Shown here one piece after another: positions 33,301-46,160 of a stretch of DNA of 64,000 nt. Every line of letters starts with the position of its first letter. Within the stretch, counting starts at the first letter, position 1. The stretch spans positions 1,736,001 through 1,800,000 of the forward strand of contig VCCP01000003.1 in assembly GCA_005765155.1 (NCBI GenBank), in the 5' to 3' direction. The notes under the pieces are model-generated. The model had not been told where the DNA came from. It ran no database searches and saw only the letters and a program-made list of their open reading frames with translations. This stretch comes from Zelopaecilomyces penicillatus. Its lineage: Eukaryota; Ascomycota; Sordariomycetes; Hypocreales; Pseudodiploosporaceae. Made by a program: the position numbers and the translations under genes.

Positions 33301-36300
33301 GCCCTTTTGCTGGAGCTTGTTAAGTAGAGCCTTATTGTCATTTTCGGAGGCTGCTAGGCGGCTCTTGACAGTTGTGAGTTCGCGTTCCATCCTCTCTTTA
33401 GCCTGGTCATTTTTGAGTCCGAATTCTCCAGACGTCAAGATGAGTTTGTTGAGATCCTCAATTTGGTGGTTGAGCTTTGCGCATTCTTCTTCGAACCAAG
33501 TCAACCTTCCATGAGCAGCCTCAAGATCCTTAAGAAGACTATCTTCTCGTTCACGGGCTGCTCGTGACGCTTGGCGTTCGCCAGCTATCTCGGCCTGGCG
33601 GCGGGCCTCTTCAGCTTCAGTTTTGGCAAGCCGAAGCTTCCGAATCTCATCTCTAGCTTCGTCACGTTCCTTTTCCACAGCGGTACGGGCCTCCATGGTT
33701 CTTCTTAAAGTGTCCTGCTGTATATACATTTCCTTCTCGATGGTGATTTTTGATTCATTAAGATGATCGTACTCATCTTTTAGAGCCTGGTATTTGTGCT
33801 CGCCAAGGAGTAGAACATCATCTCGAGACTGACGCTCTCTACTGAGCTCCATTTGTGTACTGTATAGTTCATCTTTGAGGTCTTTGATTTGAGATTCAAG
33901 CTGTTGTCTGTTTTTGTCGGCCTGTGCATCATCAGAGAGTCTGGCCTCCAAGAGGCTTTTCGCATCCTCAGCCTCTCTTTCCAATTGAGTTTGCTTTGAT
34001 TTCATCGCCACTAACTCTGCCTGGACATCTCGGAATTTAGCAGCAGCCTTCTCCATGTCGTCGGTGACAGTTTTCTTTTGGTCTTCCAAACTTCTACGTT
34101 CACCTTCAAGCTTTCTCTTGTCATCTCGGAGCAATACAAGTTCACTTTCTTTGCTGCGCACCAGGTCTTCGTAGTCGGTTGACGTCTTCGAGAGCTGAGA
34201 GAGTTGCTGTTGAACCTCGCGATTCTCTTTTGTTAGACGAGATTCGCGTATTTTAACTGATTCCAACTCTTTATATGCTGCATGCAACTTGACCTCGGCG
34301 TCTTGGTCTATTTTGAGCAGTTTACTTTCCAAATCTCGAGCCTTGCGATCCTTCAAGGCCAATTGACTCTGGATCATCTTGATTTCATCCTCCAAAGCTG
34401 CCTCCTTCTCGGATCGCTCGGATTGCTTCTTGGTGAGCGCATTAATAGTGCGCTCGAGTTCAACAACCTTGACAGAGAGGCGGCTTTTCTCTTCCTCAAG
34501 CTTGGCGATGAGAATAGCTGCTTGTTCCAGTTGCGCCCGAAACTTCTCAACATCCTGTTCAGCCCTGTTTCTGGCCTCCATGATATCATCGAGTTGATCC
34601 TCCAATTTCTCTTGGTCTTCGATGGCACCAACTAGCTTTTCTTCCAACTCGGTTTCTCGAGCTTGAAGCCTTTTGAAAATTTCCTCCTTATCCAAGGCGA
34701 GGGCTCGCTCACTCTCCAGAGTTTGCTGAATCCTTGCCAATTCAGAGTGACAATTTCGGCGATCTTCTTCCAACTTCAGGCGGGTTTCTGACTCGATCAT
34801 CATCTTATCGTTGAGTTGTTTGATCATCGCATCTCGCTTCTTCACCTCGGTGGCGGTGCGAGTTGCACCAAGCAGAGGTTTCATCTTGATTATGAGTTGC
34901 CACCAGGGGTTTTCAGCAAGATCAAGATAAACCTGGAAGTTTCTTTGAATAATTCTGGTCGCCTCTGTTCTGAATAGTCTCTTGTACGCAGACCGTCTTC
35001 GAATATAGCCTCTGGCGACTGCCTGGAATCTCGCCATGATCTCTGTGATCAAGGCATCTCTCTGCTCTTCCAGCTCAGCGAGAACACCAGCCCTGAAGAA
35101 GACCTTACTAAGACCAACTCGATAGAGGGATTTATCAAGACCAAGTCTCTCGAGCATCATAGATGCAACGGCCTGTCCCTCCAAATAACCCTTGGGCACA
35201 TTTGGGCATAGCACTTCATAACGCTGACGGAACTCAGCAAAGGGGAGTCGGTTGGGAAAACCTGTGCGCGCAATCCTGATTCCTTCCAAAACACCATTGC
35301 AGCGAAGTTGATCTAGAACAAGAAGTTTGTTGAACTGTTTTGGTCGCTTCTTGTGATTGGGCAGAATGCAGCGAACGAAGTGAGGGTGTGTAGAGTGTAG
35401 CTGGGCCATTAAATGGTGAAGCTGCTCCTTGTGCCGTTGCGCGACTGTTCGAAAGAGACCTTTCTTCACACGACTTCTTAACCCTCCCACTTCCTCATCG
35501 GTGTCCGCACAGTCAGCAAAGAGGCTAGACACATGCGTATCAGTAGAAGAAGCGAGCAGCCGCGTGATGTTATCATTTAGCGGATCCTTGTTCTTTTCCA
35601 GCCAGCCATCGGTAGAGTACTCCACCTCGGCAGCGTAATGTGTGAGAATAAAGCCTTGGCCAAGACGCCACGGTCGATATTTGGTAGACTTCTTATCCCA
35701 TAGGGAGTTGAGTTTCTCAGTGAAGGTTTTGTCAGTTGCTTTTGGCATGACGCAGTCCTCATCCAGACAGGAGAAAATTCCTATAGGATTCGAAAGTTCG
35801 ATAAGATCAATGGTTGGTTGCAAATCACGACCAAAATCAATGAATTGCCACTCAATCTGCTCTCGGGCATACTCCTCTTGCTCCAGGACAAACATATGAT
35901 GGTTAAAGAATTGTTGGAGCTTCTCGTTGGTGTAGTTAATGCAGAGCTGCTCAAAGCTGTTTTGTTCAAAGATCTCAAAACCAGCAATATCAAGCACACC
36001 AATGAAATGCGAGTCTTCCAAGCCCATCCCTGTCCTGTGCAACTGCTGGTTGATGCGTGACACAAGGTCACCGAAGCCGCGCTCATAGATACCTTTGGCC
36101 AGAGCATCAAGGCCTAGTCGAACTTGTTCAGGTGTCTGCACCTTCTCAACCCATTCTCGTCCAGCCTTGACTTTGGGATGAAGCAACCCTTGAAGGAATG
36201 GCTCTAAGGGAATCCTTAAAAGTTTGCAGACCTTTGCGGCTTGCTCTTTAGCATCGGGGTTTAATCTAGCCTGGTCTGCTGCACGACTCTCTTTGACGAC

Positions 36301-37694
36301 ATCAATATTGCCCAGGTGTAAAACAGCAGCAACCGTTCGAAGAATAGAACGCTGATCTTCTTCGGAAAAGCCAATCACCTCAAATGCCTCCATAAGCGTC
36401 TGCCATTCTTCCTGATCTGAAATGCCCACAACGCTGTCGTGGCCATTGCGAGTATAAGTGAAGTCAGTAGTATTGCAACCCTCAAGTAGAAACTCCCGTC
36501 TGAAGCGTGCATCGGCTCCCTTAAGCAGCTGATAGAAGACGTGGTAGTTGCGCTCATGAGAATTGATGCGGACAACTCTTGACTTCTCTAAGAGATACCA
36601 GTCGATAAAGGCGCCTACAATGGCACCTTCGCGATTGAACTCAATTCGAATAAATTTACCAAAACGGGAAGAATTATTGTTCCGCACAGTTTGTGCGTTT
36701 CCAAAGGCCTCCAAAATAGGATTGGCACGAAGGATTTGTTGTGATAGACTAGAGTGCTGAGCTTTGGTCTTTGCGAAAGACTCAGGCTGTGCAACTGCCG
36801 CGAGGTATTGTATGACCTTCTTGGTATTTTCAGTCTTGCCAGCACCAGATTCACCAGTGACCAAAATGCTTTGGTTTCTCCCCTCCTCGACAAGATTTCG
36901 ATAAGCTTCGTCAGTTATGGCGAAGATGTGTGGTTTCGTGTCTTCTCGGCTCCGACCCTTGTACATGTTGATATACTCGTTGCTGTAAATTGGCAAAGGG
37001 CAGTACGGATTGACTGTAACAAGGAAGAGGCCGGAATAGGTATATATCAGGTCAGATTGGTATCGCATATGTAGGTTGTGAACCACGGATGCCTCGTTCA
37101 AATGAGTCAGTTCGGCCATATCGTTTGCCTTGTCGAACTTGGCGGGATTGACTTTATCAACGCTCTCGGGATCAACCTCTCGTTGCTGTAGATATGTGAG
37201 CAATGGTCAAACTGTACACTGGTTGGGCAACTAACCGTTCCACTCTCAGTCTGTACTAATATCCGGTTTCCTTCCAATTCATCGACGACCCATCCTTTCA
37301 CAAACGCGTCATTTGGGTCCTTAAGCCACACGTAGCGCTTGCCAGAGAAGTCGTTTTCTCCCTCGATCCCCTTGACGGCATCATGGTCGTGCCTCATGTC
37401 TTCTTCCGTTTTGATGAAAGATGGTGCAAATGTGTTCGATGCCGGCGTGCCGGCTTTTGAATCGCTGCGTCCATGTCTTTGTGGGGTGCCTGAAAGACCT
37501 GGTGTTGATACAAGCCAGCTGTTGGACTGAGTCCTTCCATGAGATATTGGTGTTGGTACACTGGGGGTGTTTGATGGTGGAGAAAAGAGTCCTGATTTTG
37601 GCCTGGGTGTAGTAGAGGTAGGTTGTGGTGAAGAGTTCGTTCTAGTGAAGGGATTATTGCGCCGTTGCGCCAGACCGTTGGAGTGAGAAGACAT
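30370..37694 (-). CDS. myo2: Class II myosin heavy chain (Myo2-type), 2,401 aa
   Basis: This actin motor drives the contractile ring and septum formation in filamentous fungi. Exons are 37694-37236, 37185-30901 and 30831-30370; introns use GTTAGT..CTACAG and GTAAGC..ATTCAG, both in phase 0. Residues 1-100 are a Ser/Pro-rich leader. An SH3-like N-terminal subdomain follows (VWLKDPNDAFVKGWVVDELE). The motor has the P-loop GESGAGKT at about 264-271, switch I (NNNSSRFGKF) and switch II (LDIAGFE, then NSFEQLCINYTNEKLQQFF). One IQ-like motif lies near residue 870 (FQAVARGYIRRRSAYKRL). The rest is about 1,500 residues of heptad-rich coiled coil, interrupted by a Ser/Pro/Asn linker near residues 1640-1720 (RKPVKISIRRNSNNSTPAR). 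The single long two-stranded tail and absence of cargo or chitin-synthase domains fit class II. The short 3' exon codes for the non-helical tailpiece. Confidence 0.95.
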
Positions 37695-38568
37695 TGTCTG
37701 TCATCAAGAGCAACACTAGCAACTATGGAGGATGCGCCGAAAGAAACCTGAATGCTTAGGCGCTAATGTTCCCCATGCCCATGTAAACAGAAGAGGATAG
37801 ATAAAGTAGGCAGTTATTGAAGAGATCCCAAAAAAAATGAGCAGGAGGGTAGAAGAGAAACAACTGCTTAAGGAGAAGCACCGGTGCCTCGATGTCAATT
37901 AGAGGTTCATGAAGAATGGCATCAGATGTGGAGAGAGACTTGTTCACAGCGTATTGATGACAACTGAGCTGGCTGCAGGGATCGTCCGTCGCGGTTGCTG
38001 TGGCAAGACCCCACTGAAGTAAACAGAATACAATGAACACGTGACTGAGCATCGCGACAGCTCCCAGACTTGGGTAAGAGACGCTAGTCGCATTGCGGGA
38101 TAGCGCTGTTCTGTTCTAAACGTTCAAGATTCCGAGTTTGTGGCTGCGCTCAACCAAGCACTCGAAATCATACATTTATCCCTTGTCCATACCACAACTA
38201 CCGGCCACGCCACGCGTCCCATCAAGCCCATCGAAGAATAGAGTTCATGTCGCTTTCAGTGCCACTCCATAGATTTTCCTACGTCCGTTGTGCGCGTGGA
38301 CTGGAAACCTAAGGCATAGCTGGTTGAGCTCATATTTTTATTCTATTGTGTGCTGCTTAGCGACGTTGAATCTTGCAATCGGTAGCACCCTCTGGGCTCT
38401 GCAATGAGATTGTTGCGGCTTCCATCTAAACTTACTGCTTCAGAGACGATACTAGAAGGTTATCAAGCTGTGTTGATTTGAAAGAAAGTCCCAAGACGTA
38501 CAGTTAAACATCATTCCATTGTTGGCTAGCTTCCTAATCGCGTAGCTATATTGAGACTTCACATCACC
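37695..38568. other. Divergent promoter region between myo2 and Red1-like gene
   Basis: About 870 bp. A - strand ATG frame at 37756-38052 (98 aa) begins with a hydrophobic stretch resembling a signal peptide, but it lies in the probable myo2 5' leader and has no other support. No other feature seen. Confidence 0.45.
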
Positions 38569-41500
38569 ATGAACCAACCAAGATACGGCTTTGAACCGCC
38601 GCAAAACCATCATTCGCAAGCACCGTACCCGCATCAGCAGTTTTCGGTGTATCAGACAACATCCCTTCACACGAATCATCCTGCCCAGCTCATCTCGGAC
38701 AGTCATGACGGGGACATTAGACAGTCCTTCGAATATAATCGAAACGTGATTCCCGGGCTGGGCTTGGGTTTCCAGCCGAGTGCCCCCGGGCTTCCGACCT
38801 CTTGGGCACCTCCACAAGTTGGTGATAATCGCGTGCCTGTTCAAGTGCCGACGTCTGCTGGCCCCGAACATCTCGAGAGTACAATGGTTGTTGATGATCA
38901 TATTGAGCCAACAGCGTATGCCAGCGCTGAGGAGGGTGAGGTCAGTGAAGGAGAGACAGGCGACCTTTACGAACCTAGAGAAGCTGGGTCATCAGGACCA
39001 GCAGTTCCAAAAAGCAATGGTATACAGCATAAAGCAATTGCGGAGGAAGTTCAAGTGCAGGGTGTGACTGATGGTCCTCCCGTCGCCACTGGCACTGTTG
39101 GTGAGGCTATGCCAATTAATGGTAGATTCATACAATACTGATGTTTCCAGTTCGAAACCGTTCACATTCTTATTCGCCGTACCTCTCGCCCAGGGAAATG
39201 GATCAGCCCGGCCCTGCTACCAACGCCATCACTGGTGAGTCTTTACTATGAGCTGACTCAGCCACTTCATTCCTCTAACAAGATGCCAGAAGGATCACGA
39301 TCACACAGTTCCTCCGACAAGCGCTCCGAAGGTGTTGCCAACAGTGACCATGCCGTCACCTGCCAAGCATCAATCTCGACGAAAACACTCTCTGGGGCCC
39401 GAAAACAGGCCCAGGACGCAATTTTGAGATTATGGCCACTAAATGTACGATTTCAAAATTATCTTGACGAAGGCGTTGATAAGGACCTCTTGGGAAGCCT
39501 GTTCAAGGATCTTGGGTTTCAAGTCGAATCCCCTAAAACTGAAGTCAGCCATACAAGTGGTGGGGTCAAGCCAACACCATCTAGCCCAAGCAAACAGAGC
39601 GTTGGAAGCGAAGCAGATCAACAGAAACAGACCGCCGAACCTAAAACCACGCCGGGAAAAGTGCAGGACAAATCAGAGGAACGGAAAGACCGTATAGCGC
39701 GACTCCTTGCTGAGAAGGGGACAAAATCAAATAATCCTGTGCCAGGTCCAGCGAAAGCGTTGTCAACTCCAGGTGGCCAAACTGGACACAAAGTTGCGAA
39801 AACACAGTCTGAGAAATCAAAACTACTCCACCAAAAAATGGAGGCGCTGAAAAAGTCCCGAGAGGCACGCGAAAAGAGCCGATTATCACCAACTAGTAAA
39901 ATCGCTTCCAATCACACCGAAGGAGAACACTCCAGCACAGTAGCGGCAGCTATTATTATCAACCCACCAATTTCGGTAGAGGAAACTATGTCAATGGTAT
40001 CTCAGGTACCAACCCCCAGCACAGGCGAAAGTCCGGGGGGGGTACATGCCTCATCGTCAATCCCAGGACTGTTTCTATCTTCGGCTCCACACCCTGCACC
40101 ATTCTCTCAAACGTCCACTCAACAAGATCTTCGCAAATCTACGGGTCTTGATCCCACTGCTCAGCCCTTTGTTCGCCCTTTTGGTCAGACTAGGGAGTCT
40201 CGACCTTTTTTAATTGATGTCAGTGATGATGATGATCACGACGACGACGATGCCGAGATGGACATTGATTCTCCTGAGGATCAGTCGGTGTCCATCTTTC
40301 GGGCATCATCCCCCACAATGAAAGCATCATCTTTCCATGGTGCCCCAGTCCTGATGGATTCTGCGTCAGGATTTCAAATTTCTAGCCCAGGGCCCATCGC
40401 AACACCACCCGGAATAATGAGTGATAGTTCATCCAAAGATGACCTGGCAAGTATGAACAAGAAAATTGAGGCAATGAAGCAAAGGATTGCTGAGGCGGAA
40501 GCTCGTAAGAAGGCAAAGTTATCGCGACAAGCTTCACCTGTCTTGACACACTCAAATGGGCTTTCGCGAGAAGATAGCTTGGAAGCCACAGGGGGTCTAA
40601 GAAATCAGGATGCCTCGCCCGACAGCCCAGCTATCAATATGCTCCGGGAGAATAGTCTTGCAGACCTATCAACATCCAACTATGAAATCGCGTCGCACAG
40701 ACTACCCAAGGTATCAGAAGCTCGGGGTCAAGACACAGGAAACGAGGGGCGTGGCAGATCACGCGCTGCAAGCGAACGCCTGCCCGTTATCGAAGCACGA
40801 CGTCGGGAACAGCAGCTTAAGCTTCAAGCTTTGCAGTCACAGATTGCTAGCATTGAGAGGGACATTGAGGAGAGCTTGGTAGAAGAAGAAAAGCTTAGGG
40901 AGTTTGCTCTTGACGCCACCTCTGACTGCGAACCCGTTCAATCAGCATTGGGTAAGTTTTTCCACGTTTTCATTTGGCTAAACCGTATCATTGTTATTAG
41001 ATGCATTCCCAGAAAAAACTAATGAGCACCAGATACAGCGCGGTTCAAAATAGTGGACCCTCCAATTCATATAACGTCCATGGATACAACACCTAACTCT
41101 TCGTCAAATGACGGAGATGTCGGTGGTGGCAGCAGCTCAAATGGTCAAGACCTGGCGTCCCCTCAACAACACACAGCAGCTTTGGCTGGGCAGAGCGGTT
41201 ATAAGGAAGCAACTTCTAATAGCAATTGTGGAAGGCTAGCTCAGGCATCCGATAACGCCATACCCGAATCACCCATACAACAAGGGGCAGATGATGCATC
41301 GTCTCAATCATCAGATTCTGGGCAAGATGTGGTTATGGAGGAAGACGATAACTCAAACGATGGAGACATGGATGATGCTTCCGACAACTATGAACCTCCG
41401 GATGCTCCATACTCTCCTTCACCCGACGGGTCTTCCAAAGCGCCATCGTTGCCTTCTAGCCCTGCCCCTCATGCTGATGCAGTGGCCTTGCTGGATACCA

Positions 41501-42201
41501 GTGATCATGAAATGGAAGAAACCACACAACTTCATCCTGTGGCCGAGATCATCTCTACCGAACAAGAAGACTCATCATCTGGGCTTAGAGAAGTAGAAGT
41601 TTTCCCAAAGGCGGTTCGGCCAAGCATGACTACTAATATTTTGACTAGGTTGATGAAGTAAGTGGGGTGGACACATCCCAACCCTCCGGAACCAATTTCG
41701 TGGCGTATGAATCGCCCCTCCAATACTTCCGGGCCTATCGATTCCATCCGGAATTCAGCCAGGCTGTTGGCGGCGGACTGCGGTCTTTAACCTACAGTAA
41801 CAAAATAGATGTGCGGAAAGAAATTTGTCCCGACCAGCTAGCGGGACAGAACTGTCCAAGAGGCACGCAATGCGAGTATCAGCATTTTGAAAACATGCAG
41901 GCGCCGGGTACGTGTGCATCGGAACCAAGGCTAATTCTCCTAGGGCAACGCCGCAGTGAAAAGAACGCTGACGGGGACTGAGGCGGCAGATGATCAGATT
42001 CTGCTCCAACTCGGGGCTTGTGAAAATTACAGCGACAAGCGGAAACAAGAGTTTATTGCCGGGCTTCGCCATCTTCTAGCAGACTTCCGAAATCGCAAGG
42101 TCAGGGACTTTCAGGCTCTCAGCCAGGGCATCATTGACTACAGGGCTCAGTTCCATGGCGACAAGAGCAAAATCCTTCCCCTGGGCAACGTTTCCATTTG
42201 A
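38569..42201 (+). CDS. Red1/ZFC3H1-like zinc-finger protein of nuclear RNA surveillance, 1,102 aa
   Basis: The C-terminal C3H-type finger (ICPDQLAGQNCPRGTQCEYQ) matches the zf-C3H1 motif of S. pombe Red1 and human ZFC3H1, scaffolds that link the Mtr4-type helicase and the nuclear exosome to unstable transcripts. Six exons fit by phase: 38569-39100, 39151-39234, 39290-40951, 41033-41592, 41649-41907 and 41990-42201. The fifth intron ends at TACTAATATTTTGACTAG-type signals (41593-41648, with a perfect branch point). The last intron, 41908-41989, yields ENMQAPDDQILLQLGA. The total is exactly 1,103 codons. Most of the protein is disordered, with acidic patches (SDDDDHDDDDAEMDIDS) and two short coiled coils (MNKKIEAMKQRIAEAEARKK; LKLQALQSQIASIERDIEE), as in Red1. 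The exon model is inferred and could differ at small junctions. Confidence 0.8.
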
Positions 42202-43055
42202 AAGAGGCCCTGCCCTGGCTTGTCCCAGATTATGAGTCCAACTCCCCTGCCCCTCCTCCGTAAACATTCATTCCTTCAACCACCTTCACCCGTATTAGTC
42301 AAATCCGCTATTTATCATTGTGCATATATTGGTTCTTTTGGGGCGCATGACTGGCATTGTTGCGATCTGGATTGGGGAGAAAAACGGCATCAGCGTTTTC
42401 TTTTACGTATAATGCCAACCATGGGCATTTGAGACTAATCTGATGATACCCGCCTGAATATCTAGTTTTCCCCTTGTTAGCTTTCACATTTCCAGCAGCA
42501 TATGTGGGTAAACGAGCAATGCTTGGTTGAGGTGAGAAAGCTACAGTGGAAGAAAAGAAGAAGTAGAAGAGGAACATAAACGATATGAAGAAGATGAGAA
42601 AATAAGAAAGAAGAAGCAGAAATAACGATGAGAAAGAAGATGGAGCAGCGTGCTTAAATTGCCAACTAGTGGTGATCAGCGGAGCCCCTTGGCCGCCTGC
42701 GTTAGACTAATTGGTTCTTTAGCAAACCAGGGGTGAGCAGTGTTCAACTTGAATTAACAGACATCCTTTTACATCATGAATCTTAAACAGTGCTGTCATT
42801 GCTTTCCATGAAACTGAACATCCAACTATAACTAGATCAATGGGGGAAGCAGGTGTACGTATAAGAGACGAAGTACTATGTATGATCGTTACATGTCGCT
42901 TATGTAGATGAAACATAATGTTTGGATAACGAAACAAAGCCAACAGGTGATTTGACTTTGCGGTGCAACTAAACGATGCTTTACATACACCTAATCATAT
43001 CCCGCTCCCTAAATTCACCAATCACTCCTGCAGGAAAGTTGCTCCCCTTGTATGT
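42202..43055. other. Convergent intergenic region
   Basis: About 850 bp between two convergent genes. An A/G-rich stretch (AAGAAGAAG-type) lies near 42530-42640. No gene or RNA feature seen. Confidence 0.45.
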
Positions 43056-45001
43056 TCACTTCTCTCGTATGCTATCTAGACCGGAACCGCTGCTAGCGGG
43101 GGCACCCCTTCTAACACCCAGGCCCTTGAGCTTCTCCGCGGTTGGTTGGGAATCTTCTGGCTTTTCGGCAGTTGTATTTCGTGTGGTTTCGGTCTTCCCA
43201 GACGAAAGAGACACCCACTGCTCGCGGGCACGATGCGGGTAGCCAGTACCAATCTCAGGGGTGGCAATCGTGGAGCCGCTGCTCTCACTTCCCTTATGCG
43301 GTTGTGCCAGAGAATATGCGGACCCAACCAGACTCTCGTTCCGAACCATATAATACCGGTCATACTCCTCCTCCGTGTGCGCGGCATCAGTGAAACTATC
43401 CAGAGCATCAAAAACATGTTGGAAGACTTGGGCGTCGACATCATTCGCCCACAGGAAATCAAGATGCTCATAGTGAGGAATCTCGGTTGCTACTGTAGTC
43501 CGTGGCAACTCCCGTAGCATAGACTTAATATCTACCAGCGAGTCGCTTCCACCATAGACAAGCACAATAGGCGTTCTAATATTTCGAGTGGGATACTTTG
43601 CAACTTTGGAGTACTTGCTCGACCTGGCGACGCTCAACGGTTGGTGCAAATCGTCATCGTGCATCTGGAAACATTTGTTTCGTATGATTTGGAACCAGTG
43701 GACCACGCTCTTGGTACTGGTAAAAGAATACAAGTGTGGATAGGCTGCCAGCTTCTGACCGGCTGAGATGTTCTTGGTGTTCCAGCTAAACAAGAATGAG
43801 AGGCCCATGTCGATGAGACGACAGAAAATCGGAGGGTACAGAAGTGTCTCCCACATGGTTGCAGAACTCAGTATGGATCTCCTTCCGAAAAGTAGATACA
43901 GAACCGACGGGGACGCCTTCATGAGAGAATCAACAATGCCGTTTGAGAGCCCGGCTGGTGCCATGGCCGGTGCTAGCCCGATGAAAACATTGACCTTGTC
44001 GTTGAGCTTAGGGTGGATAGCCAGCGTGGCAAATGCCTGTGCTGTGCCTTGAGAAAAGCCGATGTAGGAGAGGCTTGCCTGACCAGTCGTATCAAGAATA
44101 TATTCAATGCTGTCGGGAATGTCGTGGAAGGCAAATTCATCCATGGAGAAATCCCAGAAAGCCACAGATGTTGGTGACGTGTGTATGGACTTTTTCGAGT
44201 ATTTGTTGCCACGGTTGTTGCCGAACTACACACACAGTTTATTAGGACAAAACACCACAGTAATGGCACGGGGCGCACTTGGAAACACTCACCCAGACAT
44301 CAAAGCCTCGTTCCACAAGCTCAAATGGGAGGCATCTCTGCTCATCTGTCAAACACACCCACACCTCCGAGTTCATCAGCAGCCCATGATGCAGATACGC
44401 AATCCGCTTCTTGATGCTGGTGGAGCCCGCGTTGACCTTCTGGCCGGTCTCGCCCCTCCTCCACTGCAATCGATGCAGGCCAAGCAGAAACCCGTCTTTG
44501 GTTTGCACTATGTGCTCTTCGGCCTCGTACCCCCAGAGCTGGCAGAGTTCGACAAAATCGGAGGCATCTCGCACGGAATCGGATATTGCTATAATAGGAG
44601 CGAGCAAGTCAGCCATTTATGTGTGTTTCATACCATTTCGTACGACCTGAATCTCAAACTCACTCTTCTTCTTGCCCTCGACCTTGCTCTGTGTTGGAGT
44701 TGCGTACTTGTTAAATAGACGCCGTGACGCTCGATAAAAAAGCCTAACAAAGAAGGACGCTGTGGCAATTGTCAGCGAGATCGGGCATGGCGATGGTGCA
44801 GCTCGCTATCGACGTACGCAAGGCCAATGTAAATATTCGGATAAAGGCCTCGAGGCCAACTAGTACAAACGACACGACAAGCGCGAGGTACTCGACGCTG
44901 GGTGGGACAACTAGAGTCAGTAGACAGTTCGTCGCATGCAACAGAAACAAGGAGGTCAGAGTAACCCACGCATGGAGCCTTCCAAGAAAGGGGACAGCCA
45001 T
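43056..45001 (-). CDS. Steryl ester hydrolase / acid-lipase-type lipase (Tgl1/Yeh family), 591 aa
   Basis: These membrane-bound alpha/beta hydrolases cleave steryl esters and sometimes triacylglycerols at lipid droplets or the plasma membrane. Exons are 45001-44818, 44759-44634, 44588-44293 and 44225-43056; phases match throughout. Residues 1-65 contain two hydrophobic spans (VTLTSLFLLHATNCLLTLVV; ALVVSFVLVGLEAFIRIF), as in Tgl1/Yeh proteins. The abhydro-lipase region starts at DFVELCQLWGYEAEEHIVQT. Catalytic features follow: HHGLLMNSEVWV (oxyanion side), FGNNRGNKYS, nucleophile Ser about 260 in GFSQG, Asp in VYGGSDSLVD and His in IPHYEHLDFLWA. The last 100 residues are disordered. Whether it prefers steryl esters or triacylglycerol cannot be told from sequence. 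It is divergent from pet191, with about 640 bp between the starts. Confidence 0.9.
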
Positions 45002-45641
45002 TTTCTCTATTGTTGTATATACAGCGCGATAATTGAAAGGGGGAGAATAAAAATCAGGGACGCTCTGGCAAAGGCATCATTTTGCATCCAAATCGCAAGA
45101 AGGAGAAACGGCCAAGCTCTAAAACAGGCGATGGGGAGCAATGAGAACGTGGAAGATGGAGGAGGGACAGGCAGTGATGTCACATGTAAGCATGCTATGT
45201 GCATATTCCAAGCTAAGTCCACATCAGGTGGGCCAACATGGGCACCAAGTTCTGCAAACTACGATGCTACCCTGGAGGAGATGCATGGAGCAGGGGGGCG
45301 GTCAACCAACCAAACCTCATGCAATATGAATCCAACTCTTCATTGGCCGGCCTTGCTGCATTTTATATATATGTATATACATATATATATTCATATGCAT
45401 TACATCGGTCCAATCGAACATATAATTATTATTCATCCGATGTGATAATTGCTTGACCACCTGTAAAAAGGATACATATCTGACCTCGCAATTTTAACTA
45501 CAATTAAGAGCTAGTGGCTGCGACTCGCCCTGTCCAATCAGCTTGCGACCGCAAAATACCTTCCGTCCGGCCCGGCTTTGCTATAGCCCGAGTGCTTCCA
45601 CTGCCCTCAATCACCAATTTGGCTCAGAACCCGCATCTACA
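45002..45641. other. Divergent promoter region with TA-rich microsatellite
   Basis: The 640-bp gap between the lipase and pet191 starts includes a TATATA/CATATA microsatellite at about 45364-45397. Overlapping short frames exist but show no recognisable protein. Confidence 0.45.
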
Positions 45642-46160
45642 ATGCCGAGCTCCTGTCAAGAAATCCGTATGATTCCCTACCCTGTCCTAATTGACTCTCA
45701 TAGAACCGCTGTCAATGACAAGAACCGACACCCGTCTCCTTCTCACAAATAGCTAACACTTGGCCGTCTAGGCGAGGCCCTCGCGCAATGCCTCCAGGAA
45801 TCCGACTGCGTCATGGTCCAGCGCAACAAGGCATCCGACTGCCTTCGTGAGCCGCTTTCCGAAACTCTGCCGACGAAGTGCCTGCAGCTTAAAAAAGGCT
45901 ATGGCGAGTGCAAGCGCGGCATGGTCGACATGCGAAAGCGCTTCCGTGGCAACGTACCCGCCTCCTACCGCTCACTCGATGGTACTGCCGGCGAGGACAA
46001 GGGCTACCAACTGTACGCTGGCAAGTCAGCCTTTGCAGGCGGCGTCAAGGAGACGAGCGGGAATGAACCGATACCAAAAGACTGGAGGGAGGTTGAGAAT
46101 GAAAAGTACCGTCTGGAGCAACAGCAGCTGTATCAGCAGCAGCAACAACCAAAAAAATGA
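45642..46160 (+). CDS. pet191: Cytochrome c oxidase assembly factor Pet191 (COA5), 137 aa
   Basis: Pet191 is a small intermembrane-space protein needed to assemble mitochondrial complex IV. Exon 1 (45642-45666) codes only MPSSCQEI plus one base. The intron is 45667-45771 (GTATGA..GTCTAG with a GCTAAC branch point). Exon 2 runs from 45772 to 46160. The spliced start reads MPSSCQEIREALAQCLQESD. Six conserved cysteines appear in the order expected of the family: CQEI, QCLQ, SDCVMVQRN, SDCLREP, TKCLQLKKGY and GECKRGMVDM. The twin CX9C-like spacing favours Mia40-dependent import. The C-terminus is longer than in yeast and ends in a Gln-rich tail (LEQQQLYQQQQQPKK). The tiny first exon makes the gene easy to miss. 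Confidence 0.93.

Noticed and set aside
37756..38052. 98-codon - strand frame with a signal-peptide-like start
   Set aside because: Lies in the probable 5' leader of myo2, has no domain, cysteine pattern or splice support.
41944..41981. Alternative last exon of the Red1-like gene ending at 41981
   Set aside because: Its acceptor gives only a 12-residue tail, while the acceptor at 41989 restores a conserved-looking 70-residue C-terminus in phase.
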